DNA of 64,000 bases from Pomphorhynchus laevis (lineage: Eukaryota > Acanthocephala > Palaeacanthocephala > Echinorhynchida > Pomphorhynchidae): positions 62,001 through 126,000 of the forward strand of contig WNNJ02002874.1 in assembly GCA_012934845.2 (NCBI GenBank), read 5' to 3'. Under the pieces are notes generated by a model. It did not search any database. It was not told the origin of the DNA and saw nothing but the letters and a program-made list of their open reading frames with translations. Below, piece after piece: positions 21,240-32,700 of this stretch (position 1 is the stretch's first letter; every line of letters starts with the position of its first letter). Made by a program: the position numbers and the translations under genes.

Positions 21240-24190
21240 CCTCGAAATGTGATCGACCCCGATCCTGCAAAGTTTGTGGTTCATTCGAGGACCACTCTGG
21301 CAAAAAAGAGTGAATTACACCCACACTGCTCAAATTATGGGGAGTCCATCCATCTTGGTCCCGTAAATGCTCCTTCTTCAAATATTATAAAAGAGGACAC
21401 CTTGGTTTTTCTGGTAAATCAGGGAACCATGCAGAGGACATAGCCTTTAAGTCACCGTAACCCGTTGAACTCCATGAGGCTGGCATTATTCGTCTGATGG
21501 AAGCGAGGCATCAATCCCATATTCTAGAAATTGAAAAATTAGTCGTGTCCTTGGATTCCAAATTTGCGAACCACAAACCCCAAGTTGTATGTAACATCAA
21601 ACCTTCTATCAAATCTGCCAGAAAGCGCCCTACTTGAAAAAGAGGAATGGGCCATCCCAAATCTTTGCGGCTTTGAAGTTGGCTCGGAAGGATAACTCCT
21701 AGAATATTGCCTGAGTTGGAAATAATGATAGTGACGGTGGACAAGTGTCTTCTCCTAAAGGGACTGAGAGTGGGAAGGAAAACCTTTTCTATCCTGGTTC
21801 GGACGAGGAGGAGGCATCCCACTCAGCTAACTTAAGAAATGCAAAGTATTCAAGAGCCTTTTTAACTGAATATTCTTCAGTGGAATTCGAGATGTGCTTC
21901 CGACCTTAGTTTTCTACCTGGTAGAAAACTACTAGGTCATTTAACCCTAGTTAAGAGCTCCTTAAGATCATCCCTCTTACTTAACTATTATTGTTCAGCC
22001 CTGTCTTGGTTAGTTATATCACTCTGTAAAGACGGTAAACGCATCAGCATGGCCAATATCTATATACGGCCAGGATAAATTCATAAGAGCCGGAACGTCC
22101 TGGATCGTATATTGGGCAGCGGTTATGACATGTTACTTGGTGAATTCAACTACAATACTGTTCGTTGGATTAATGCAGCAAACCGCAGAACCATGAACGA
22201 TTATCTTATTCACAAACCCGATTCCTTTACCTTTCATTGCTTAACAACTAATTCTCTCTTCGACATTTTACTGCTTCATAAAAAGTGGTTGTTGAAACCT
22301 ATCTGTACTGAGCAGTCGCGCTAACATCAGACCACATATAATGACCTTATTCTCTGTTGGATGGAGGAAGATAGGTGGCTTAAAGCAGGTTTCACTTTGA
22401 TCCCATCATAGTAACCTTCTTTCAGGCAGCCATCCAACTCTTCCCCATAATTGTTAATGAGAGTTTGACCGAATTTAATTCCTACCTCTCATCGCAAGTT
22501 ACCGCGTTGGTTTCGACTACCTATAAAGGTCGCATATACAATCTTACTCCAACAAAACTCAAGATCCTAGCTAAAATACTAATCTTCCAGATTTCTCTGT
22601 TTCCGCCAGACATGCCTTCTCGAATGAATACTGGAGTTCTATATATAGGTTCCAGCTTAGCAGTGATAGGGCAAGCATTGCTCGCCTTAACCCTTCTCAG
22701 TCTTCCTTCTGACATATATTCAAGAAACAGTAGTTCATCTGCTGGAAGGATAGAGCCTTGGTTTGGATTCGTAGCATAGACCGTGACAAAGTTTTAGAGG
22801 AATCACTATTCATACATAAATATGAAGCCACTCAATCTCCCCAACCAATCGCGTCTTTGGGTGATTTCAGGAGCAGGGACTTATTTGTTACAGATTTTCT
22901 CAACTCATAGGGTCTACATCCCGCACCTCAAAATCCGTGGGTCCACTATCTTCTCGGGTTTGCCAGCTTTTGACAGGCGATCAAAGAAGAGAAGTGGCCG
23001 TCACAATGCTTTTATAATCACCATCCGATGTAGCCGGCATCAATATTTGTCGTAGAATTTTTTACCCAAGCGTAGTCCGGTCTCATACCCTAAAGACCTG
23101 CGGTCCATTTCGATTCAAAACTCCCTCATCTATCTACGAAAAAGCGCTCGCGCGTAGAGTCACCGACTATTTCGGTTGGCGTAACTTGATCCTACCGAGT
23201 TTTCTTAGGTTTGTCAAAGGGCGCTTGGTCCATTCATCAATTTATGAATTGCATCAGTTTTGTCGGAATAACAGTCATCAACTCCCTGTTGCTGTTTTCC
23301 TTGACTTTTCTACTGCATTTAATCGCATCTTTATTCCTTTCGTTGTCTCTTCTCTCAGGTCCCTCGTGTTACTTGCGAGAATTGTTAACAATGTGAGATA
23401 TTGATGTACACAAATCGATTATACTATGAAGACGACCTTGATGCACGTCAGTTCTACCCTATTACGGGTGTGCCTCAAGAATCACAACTTTCTCCAATCT
23501 TGTATCTTGCTGCCTCCATTATACTCTACAAAATATTTAAACGAGGTCAACATCTTGTAGTATACGCTGATGATACCACAGCCCTGTTCTCTGGACGCAG
23601 GTGCAAAGATGTAGTCTCTGACATCACCCGCTTTTTACGATTAAAATACTAGCTACCATATCCAATCTGATTCACAATTCGTCCAAATCGCAGGTATCTG
23701 TCTATCATGGCGCTCCTGCGACAAATAAAAAATTAAAGAGACTAGCCCTCTTAGCTCTATCTTCCATATTGTCTAGTCAATTACTCCCTACCTTCACAAG
23801 TCGAGAAAAATATCCGGGGTTCACTGTTACGCTGAATTGGTCTGCGAAAACTGACCTGGATATGCTCAAATGTATCCTGGAAAGAGCTAAGGGGCCCTAC
23901 GGGCTCAGCATATGTCATTGAATGATAAAACTCAAGTGCGCCTCTGGGGTACTTGCGCTATATCGGGATTAGTCGTATTTTCAAGAGGACGTCCCCCTGA
24001 GTAAATACTAAGGTTTCTCAAGCTCTTCATCTCGCAATTATCGAGCATAGTTCGCCTCGATTGAACTTTTCGTGGTATGGGTGAAGGACCTCGGGTGGTG
24101 TAGTCGAAGAGCGGTGTGTTGGATTGGCTGGATGGCTCAGATCCCGCTGGACCTGATGCCGTAGTATATGTGAGACTTTTTTTTTAAAAT
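21240..24190 (+). pseudogene. LINE-L1b: APE-type LINE relic nested in a PLE
   Basis: In order on the + strand: remnants of a zinc-knuckle ORF1 (PHCSNYGE region at about 21320-21360), an endonuclease fragment with ILLGEFN-like and HKKWLLKPIC sequences (22112-22324), linker frames (22465-23055), RT motif A FLDFSTAFNR (23186-23404), GVPQESQLSPILY and the intact box VVYADDTTALF (23401-23652). A C-terminal part runs to about 24180. It matches LINE-L1a (11750-14430) in inverted orientation. Frameshifts are frequent. PLE RT pieces on the opposite strand abut both ends. Confidence 0.85.
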
Positions 24191-24249
24191 TGATCGTTTT
24201 CTATGACCTGTTTGTTTTTCCTGATTGTCTTATTTTTAGCTATCTTTAG

Positions 24250-24459
24250 TTATTTATCGGTTGCTTTGTTAGTAAGAAAATATTTATTACTATGACACAA
24301 GAATGTAGATTTTTGTGTTTTCGGTAATAGATAAAACCGTTCGGCTGATTGTTGATTAACTGTCAATCTGTCTATATAATGCATTGACAGATATCCTGTA
24401 CTTGCTTGTTTTTCCAGTGTCTCATATACGGCTTGCGATGCTTGGATTAATCTGGACAT
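24250..24459 (-). pseudogene. Penelope-like RT fragment (finger region)
   Basis: The - frame contains AERFYLLPKTQKST, the conserved RFY.LPK.HK block of PLE reverse transcriptases, preceded by YIDRLTVNQQS. It is the upstream part of the RT piece at 21053-21235. LINE-L1b lies between. Confidence 0.6.
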
Positions 24460-24599
24460 TCTCTATTTTTCATATTCTACATCATTTAGCTACCGTAGTG
24501 CCTCTTCTTTGTAGTCTGTTTTTTCTTAAATTACTGGCCCTCCTCCCTTATCGGCTGGTTTTGATTACTATTTTCATTTGAATACAATTCTAACAGAGC

Positions 24600-25126
24600 T
24601 CTTTTTGGTTAAGGGCTACGCCTTTTTACCTACCTGATGCGCTTGTTCGATACGTATTCGTTTATCAAATCATGTTAGTTGCTCTTTTTGTCGTTATCAT
24701 TTATTGTTTTGTCCAGGAATCAGTATTTGATTGTTTTGAGTGAATTTGTTAATTCATAACTATCTATTTCTGTCGGATTAATGTTAAAGTGATGTTATCT
24801 ATATCATGTTATTCAACGAGTTGGTGTTATCATTTACTGGAGCCAAAAGGTCATTTAAAACATATCAAAATATTAATGATTTTTTATATTCTATAAAAAT
24901 ATTGCTTAATATCGATTAATATAATTTTATTAAAATTTTATTATAAACAATTAAAATATATGCGAGATAGTAATACGATTTAGACAAATCTAATATTATT
25001 TTCAATTATTTAGTCTTTATCACAGTTATGTCGTAGCTAAATTCCCCTCTGAAGTAATTCACTATAAAGAAATTGAATTCGAACTCGGAATGGATTGAAT
25101 TAGTTATAATCAATTATATATATATC
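24600..25126. other. No gene recognised
   Basis: AT-rich DNA without repeats that I could match. Confidence 0.4.
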
Positions 25127-25220
25127 TTAACAATCATTTAAGCCAGACCCGAATAGGCTTTCGCGTCTGGCTTAAATGATTGTTAACATAATTCACGCGG
25201 AATGGTATTGTTTGAGAAAT
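25127..25220. repeat. 22-bp hairpin plus end of the hammerhead fold-back family
   Basis: Arms 25127-25148 and 25165-25186 are perfect complements around GAATAGGCTTTCGC. They are followed by CACGCGGAATGGTATTG and TTTGAGA, the terminal sequence of the elements at 29010 and 33178. The hairpin itself contains AAGCCAGAC...GTCTGGCTT, also seen at 33212. It is a collapsed, inverted copy of that family. Confidence 0.75.
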
Positions 25221-25268
25221 TTATATATATAACTTTTAAATATATTATTTCCTTTAATTTAATATTAC

Positions 25269-25284
25269 TTCTATAAAATTAACT
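25269..25284. repeat. Left 16-bp direct repeat (target-site-like)
   Basis: TTCTATAAAATTAACT is identical at 25269-25284 and 26300-26315, exactly abutting the tandem array. Confidence 0.85.
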
Positions 25285-26299
25285 GATGCATTGAAATTAT
25301 CTTGTTGGTAGTCGAATGAATTTCATTTTGTTGAGATATTTCCGGACCTCATTGAATAACTTGTATTTTAGCTGGCTACATAATAGCTTCAGCTATCAGG
25401 ACGCACTACGACAGAAAGCATGCTGTCCGGACAACTCCATGTGGCGGATCTCATTAGTGGACTCCCTGTATCATCGTTGTTTCGTCCATCAACATGCACT
25501 ATATTGACGATGAACATGGTGGTCCTCCATCATATTGAAATGATGCATTGAAATCGTCTTGCTGGTAGTCGTTTGAATTTCATTTTGTTGAGATATTTCC
25601 GGACCTCTTTGACTATCTTGTATTTTAGCTGGCTACATAATAGCTTCAGCTATTGGGTCGCATTACGACAGAAAGCATGCTGTCCGGACAACTCCACAGG
25701 GCTAGACTCATCAGTGGATGTCCCTGTATCATCGTTGTTTCGTCCCTCAGCATGCACTATATTGACGATAAACATGGTGGTCATCGATCATATTGAAATG
25801 ATGCATTGACATCATCTTGTTGATAGTCGGTTGAATTTCATTTTGTTGAGATATTTCCGGACCTCTTCGACTAACTTGTATTTTAGCTGGCTACATAATA
25901 GCTTCAGCTATTGGGTCGCATTACGACCGAAAGCATGCTGTCCAGACAACTTCATGTGGCGGGACTCATCAGTGGAACGTCCCTGTATCATCGTTGTTTC
26001 GTCCCTCAGCATGCACTATATTGACGATAAACATGGTGGTCCTCCATCAGATTGAAATGATGCATTGAAATCGTCTTGCTGGTAGTCGAATTAATTTCAT
26101 TTTGTTAAGATATTTCCGGACCTCTTCGACTAACTTGTATTTTAGCTAGCTACATAATAGCTTCAGCTATCAGGTTGCATTACGACTGAAAGCATGCTGT
26201 CCGGACAACTCCATGTGGCCGGACTCATCAGTGGACGTCCCTGTATCATCGTTGTTTCGTACCTCAGCATGCACTATATTGACGATAAACATAGTGGTC
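25285..26299. mobile_element. Retrozyme-like array: ~3.9 tandem units of 257-259 bp
   Basis: Units start at 25285, 25542, 25800 and 26059, each with GATGCATTGA; the last is cut short. Each unit has a hairpin AATAGC-TTCA-GCTATT. On the - strand there are two conserved boxes: GGGAC-GAAAC and, 24 nt later, CUGAUGA-GUCC(C). GGGAC and GUCCC can pair as hammerhead stem II, giving a core open at stem II. Stem III and a normal cleavage site are not convincing. The array is bounded exactly by 16-bp direct repeats. No protein is encoded. The 60-78-codon frames in each unit are by-products of the repeat. Confidence 0.85.
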
Positions 26300-26315
26300 T
26301 TCTATAAAATTAACT
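26300..26315. repeat. Right 16-bp direct repeat (target-site-like)
   Basis: It is an exact copy of 25269-25284. A further 15 bp of the same sequence follows in tandem (26316-26330), a small local duplication. Confidence 0.85.
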
Positions 26316-26470
26316 TCTATAAAATTAACTAATTTAAAACGATTTATTATTTTATCAATAAGTGCACTGCTATTTTAGGGATAATAAATATTGTATTTCG
26401 GTCTTATAAAAGTTATATATTTAATTTCATTATCAAATTATAGAATTTCAGTAAAATGAATTAAAATTCA

Positions 26471-26732
26471 ATGATGGATTGCAGTGGATCAAGCGAAGAT
26501 GATATTCCTTATCATTACAATGGATCGTCGCAATCAAGTAGTGATTCAAATAAAACAATAAAGGCGAGATCATCTGATGAGTTAGCAAATCGTAGTGCTC
26601 TCAAATTTAATAATCAAATGCGTTATTTCATAGAGAGCACTACAGATTTAATCAACGATAAAGAAAATTGTCCCCAATTAACAACTTTCAAAGATGTACA
26701 ACAAATTGATTCTGGCATAAACACAATCAACG
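26471..26732 (+). CDS. Coiled-coil gene exon 1 (with start)
   Basis: Starts with ATGATG; the first ATG is taken as the start. Ends at the donor AACG|GTAAGTAT in phase 1. It encodes 87 residues, Ser/Asp-rich, with the KEN motif. No upstream in-frame ATG is close. Confidence 0.75.
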
Positions 26733-29700
26733 GTAAGTATTTTTATTCCATCAATCTTCGTAGTTCTCAAACAAGTGTATATTTAAGCATTAAATGCTGA
26801 TAATATATCAAAATGTACAAATCCAATAGCTCAAATCTCAAGAAGTAATATTAATACCTAAGAGTTTATGTAAACAAGACCCGAGCTAATCTGCAATTGT
26901 AGATTTTGATTCTCAGCTATATCTCATTGTTGTATTTTATATTATCTTTTTGAATGTCTGACAATTATTTTTCGATTAAAGATTAAGAAATAACGGGTTT
27001 TATATATCTGATCAAATGGAATTGTTTTATTCAATATAACTATTACGATATTGTAAATATGCATACAATAAAATACCTTTGTTGCCTATTTATAATATAA
27101 GCAAATTATTTTAAAATTAATTTATCAGAACATTTTGATTTGCACAAGTCACATAAGTTAAAATCGATCCAGTTGTATCTGTAATTTCTATAATATACTG
27201 CATATTCACTTTTTTGATTGCCTATGGACTTTAAGATCGTCTTGTAATAATCATCCTTGTGATGAACCGTTCTAAACTTTTCCGGCAAAAATTTAATTTA
27301 TTCACATAAATTAAAATAGACACAGTTTTATCTGTGAGCATTTCAAAATAGACAATATCAAAATCTAACATTTTGATCAAGATTTAGGTAAATAATCGTA
27401 ATATTTAAAAGATATTATAAATGTAAATGAGAGTTGATAAGATTCCATGGGGAATAGTTTATGATTAGTTTAGCAGCCACGAAAGAATCGACAAAACGAT
27501 AACTAGTACCGTTTCGTCATCGTTTGACTCATCAGTGCCGGATACCTCCCAGTATCCGGCACTGATGCCGGTCCTCTGTACTGATGCAGAGGAGAACCGG
27601 CATACGGCACAAGTATGTCAAAACATACTAGACACGCTTCACTAAAATAATTATCAGCAATTAGCACTGGCTAATACAGGCGCAGTCTTTCTAATAAATC
27701 TGCAAGTTAATCTAATATATCTGATGGATCATTTGACGATGACAAAACGGTACTAGTTACCGTTTTGTCGATTCTTTCGTAGCTGCCAAACTGATCATAA
27801 ATGCAAATATTTAAAAGTTTTTATATATAACCAATTCTTATAACCAGTTATATATAAATAATTCTTATAGCCGTTTATACTTCAACAGTTTTTATGTAAA
27901 CCTTGAAACATGTTAACTTTGTTGTTTTAATCATTTTTCGATTAACATTTTAACGTGAAGTTTGCTGTGCAGCATCAAATGTTCTTCAATTCATTAATCT
28001 AGCTCGAAACCATTAATATACTATAAAACTAAAATACAAACAAAAATATATAAATACCTGTATTTTTGATATATTTGACAGTTCGGACACTACATTTTAT
28101 TAAATTGTAGTTTTTAGATAAGGAAGCCAACGAAAAAAACACACCTTTACTCGGGATCTCTTTTGGATACGATTTTTTCTTATATTAAAATAATCGATTT
28201 TTTCTTATATAAAAAAATTAAAATAATCGAGTAAACCGATAAGAAAAGAAAATTTATTTTACTAAAAAACTGTCGGTTGCTGAAATTTTCTTTTTAATAC
28301 ATTTTTATAATTTATTAAATATAATATTTTGCGTAGTATTACAAATATGTTATTTTACTTATTTCGAATGCCTTACCCGCTAGAGCTTTTGCATAAAAAT
28401 ATTAGTACTGAAAGCATTTAATATTATGATATTAATATTATATTATTGAATATTATTACGGTATCTTTTATTTATCTTACATGAATATAATTCACATGTT
28501 TGTTAAAGATTAAAATCAAAAACCCAAAGTAGATGGATAATTTAATCTAAATTTGTAAAATTAAAATTTTATATTTAATTTTATAAAAATATTTTTATCA
28601 TAATTTTCAAACATTCGTTTTGCATCACATTAGTTATTTTGAATTTGAAAAATCGTAATTTTTGAATCAAATTTTGTAAAACGTCGTATTTGTAATATTA
28701 AGGAAATTATATAAGCAACTTAAATTATTGTAATCATATAATCCCGACGCAAAAGAAAAACTAAACCAGTAGTTGATACCGTTTCGTCATCACAATGACT
28801 CATCAGTACCAGATCCTTCCCACTGCTGGATGCAGAGGACTAGCAGACGGCAATAAACGAATCATGTGTATGAGGTACTATAACACATCTAGTAACCTCA
28901 TAGAGTGCTAAACCAGCACTACGGCTTCAACAAATAGGATCATTAGCAAAAGCACCGGTAAATGCCAGCGCAGTTATCTTTATATCGGTTCACTTCTTCT
29001 AATATGAATATATCTCAAATGAAACAATTCCGCGTGAATTTTTGTAATAATATAAACCTGACGCGAAAGAAAAACGAAAACAATAATAGATACCGTTTCG
29101 TCATCACAAGGACTCATCAGTGGCAGATCCCTCCCACTGCTAGATGCAGACGAATACTAGTAAGTCCTATTCTGTATCCAGCAGAGGAGGACTTGTTACT
29201 CCTCTGCTGAATGATATCATTATCTCAGCTGAATGGTATCACTCCTATTTACGCGGAATTGTATCATTTGAGATATGTTCAACTTAAATTAATACATTAA
29301 AATCAGATAACTGATATTTTCTAGCGTCATTTCATGATTTGGTGATTTGAGTGTATATTCTTGTTACTTTGAATATTTTAGGGAATAAACATTTTAGGAA
29401 ATTTAGCGTTAATAACGTATAATATTATAAATTATAAATTATAACATTATAATATCATAAATTAAACTAATTTTGTGTTTCACAAATGCTGTTAATATTT
29501 GCGTGAAGCTTAGATTGCATTATTAAGTTAAATATTAAACAGTACCGTAGTAGCGAATCGTATAACAATGTACGAATTAACTATTTTAGCGCTGGAGGGA
29601 TCAGCTGAGCCAAATCACCGAATCTCTTTAGAAGCTCAGCTTGATGTTCTACAGTTAAGTAATGAACTGAAAAAGGAAAAGTCTAAAAATCGAAAATTGA

Positions 29701-32700
29701 GTCGTGATCTCTGTGTTGCCCAACAGATTATCGAAACGTTGGAGTCTGAGAAAGCCAGACACGATAATGCTTTTAAAGACGAGCGAGATATTTACGACCA
29801 AATTCATCAAGAACAATTAGATGAAATTCACCTTCTAAAGGAAAAACTACGTCAAGCTCTTCAAGAGCTTTCGTCAACCGTAAGATATCATTGATGTTAC
29901 ATCATCAAACATATATAATTTATTTGCTAAATTAAGTTTAATATCACATGTTCAAATTATTAATAACTAAATTTAATTTGGAATTCCATATGATAAAAAT
30001 CTAATATATTACAATTATTTCAAAGTATTCATTTATTGTATAAGCATGAAAAATAACTATGTCGATACAAATTAATTTAAACTTTTAAATGTTCATTATT
30101 TTGTAAAAATATATATTTTTTTCGAATGCAATCCATAATAATTGTAAAATACCATAATCGATAATATGGTATATCTTATCAACAATAATAAAATTTCTTG
30201 TTCTGCATGATACTTAATCCTGAACGAAACAGGAATTGGGTTTTTATTAAAACATTGCTGCATGTTTTCTAGAGAACTATGCTAAAGAGAATTAAACTAT
30301 TGTATATTAAACATAATTGATTATCATGAGGATACCCTAACGGTTTGAAGAGATCATCCGAAAACAATACTTATCATATGATAACAGGTCATTTATTAAA
30401 TGAGACAATAAATAAATTGTTAGAGATGTGTTGGATCGAAGAAAGAAGACTGGCATCTATAACACAGCACTTATTAGTTCAGGCATTTTATCTTAAATTT
30501 AACATATTGTATGATTATATTTAAAATTCAGAATTTTTAAGTTGATATTATAAAATCCAAAACATTACTAGCAACACGATATTCGAGCTAAATACAACAT
30601 ACTACGAAGATATGTATTTCTTTAGAAGTTGTGTCAAACAATAATAGTTATCTGTTTTTTAGGTATTATTAATTATATTTATCCACACGAGAAAAGTTTT
30701 CTCGTGTGGATAATTAATAATGCCTAAAAACAGATTACATGGCACACGAATGTAATTTTAACAGAATACTAGTTATATCAAGTTATATCAAACGATAAGC
30801 GTAAATCAACCAAAATCTGATCGGGAACAATCAGTTTCACTCAAGTTTTAATCGGAGTTTAGCTTAATTTTAGTTTTCATTAAATATTATTTTATTGCAT
30901 AAATCATTTTCCACCAAGTTTAAAATTAAATCAGTGCAATGAATAGGCAAGTTTTTAATATTAAATCAGTTGTTAATTTTAAGTAATAAACAATTAAATA
31001 AATTAAGATATAATTAAAGTACTTTAATTAAATAATTAATCAAAACTTCTTAAATAATTATTACTTTATTTTATTTATAAAATTAATATTTATTAATTTG
31101 TAATTAATAATTAAATAGTTAATGATTCATTATCAAGTATTTCGGGATGATAATTCACATAAAAATTGACATGCAGATTATAGCAAACAAAACGACTAAG
31201 ATATTGCAATAAAATACATGTTTTCATTAATTCGAAAGTAAATTAATAATTTTCAAGAAATTTAAAGTTGAATTAAATTATATTTCTTTATTTTATTTAT
31301 TTATGTACATCTATTAAAGTTTACCAATCACGTAAATAATTTCAAAGAACAATACATCTTCCATATTCTTTATCATTTTAGCTCACGCGTAATAGAGTTC
31401 TTGAAAAGGACAATGATGAAAAGATTCAAGAACGAAGAACGATTTTAAATATTTGTCATTCGTGTGTAAATGAAATAACACATTATACTGATGAAATTAC
31501 TAATCTACACCGAAAATTATCAATAGATACACATACTACTCCTTGTACAGTGATTGTCAAAAACATAATTTTAGATTTGGGGCAACTTCTAGAAAAAGGA
31601 AAAGCTTACATAGATATTGCTGCTTATCTGGAGGTAAATAATTTTAAATTCTGTGACTTTCACAAATGTATCTCAGAAAAATTATAAATTATTACTTAAA
31701 ATTATTTGTGCACAGGTAGGCAAATTTTTACTTACTGCATCCTGTAATTACCTCCGCCATCCCGATAATAAATATGCTGTCAATTATAACATGATAAGAT
31801 AAAGGATTCTTTTAATAAACAGTTGATTTCTTTTCATAGCATAGACTTCTTTTTTAAATAAATCAGTTTATATTTTTATAAAGAAAATTTATAAACAAAT
31901 ACTAAGAAGCAAACGCTCATAAGGCAAATATTTTGATCTGAGTAATATTTTATATGTCAAATATTTTAAATGAGTTTTACAGAGCCCAATTTCACATTCA
32001 GATTAGACCTATGCTATTTCGATCGGTATGCCTACGTCTTACCAACTTAGCTAACCATTCAGTAAAGTTAGTATGTGAAACCTGTAATGCTAACCTCGGT
32101 TTGTAAAACCTTTAATGTAACGAATTCTTGAAACTTTATATTCCTAGATGCATTCAAAGCATTATTTCTTTATATTTAACATATCATAAGATAGCTGAAT
32201 CGGAGTTAATGATCTTTTGATGGATTCTTTCTTTATTTATAAATTTTGCTAGATCCCACAAGGTAATTTCACAGCAGATATCAGCTAAGGTATCATTTCT
32301 TCATTATCTCTAACTCCAGGTGTCTATTGAGTCGGGTGAACCATTGACGGTAGTATCGGACGAAACAATACCAATATGTCAGGCTAGAATCAGACATGCT
32401 TGAGTCAAGGTGGATATACACCTTAAACATTTTCATTACAAAATATTTTGATTACAAAACAATTAATTTTGTTATATATTGGATAATAATATATATTGTT
32501 AAATATTGTAAATATTGTTTAATATTATATATAATGGTATTGCTTGGTCGGCTGGACTTTGATTCACGACTTTCAGACATCATGTAACTTCTAGACGACC
32601 ACTTTAACGCTGAAATGATGAAGTACTCGGCTGCACTCATCAATAGAATGAAATACCCAAAAAGGTCATTTCGATTACCTGTCTGATATTGTATATACAT

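Noticed and set aside
25316-26055. Three similar 63-78-codon ORFs starting MNFILLRYF
   Set aside because: They are the same frame of the 257-bp tandem unit. Codons do not look selected, and the fourth unit lacks the frame, so they are not a gene family.
25285-26299. CRISPR-like repeat array
   Set aside because: Units are about 257 bp without repeat-spacer alternation and the genome is eukaryotic. No cas genes are present.
27457-27801. A normal type I or type III hammerhead with defined cleavage site for copies H1-H4
   Set aside because: I tried both permutations. The upstream hairpin pairs well, but the base before it is not a valid NUH triplet, and the downstream flank does not pair as stem I. 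Only the core is claimed.
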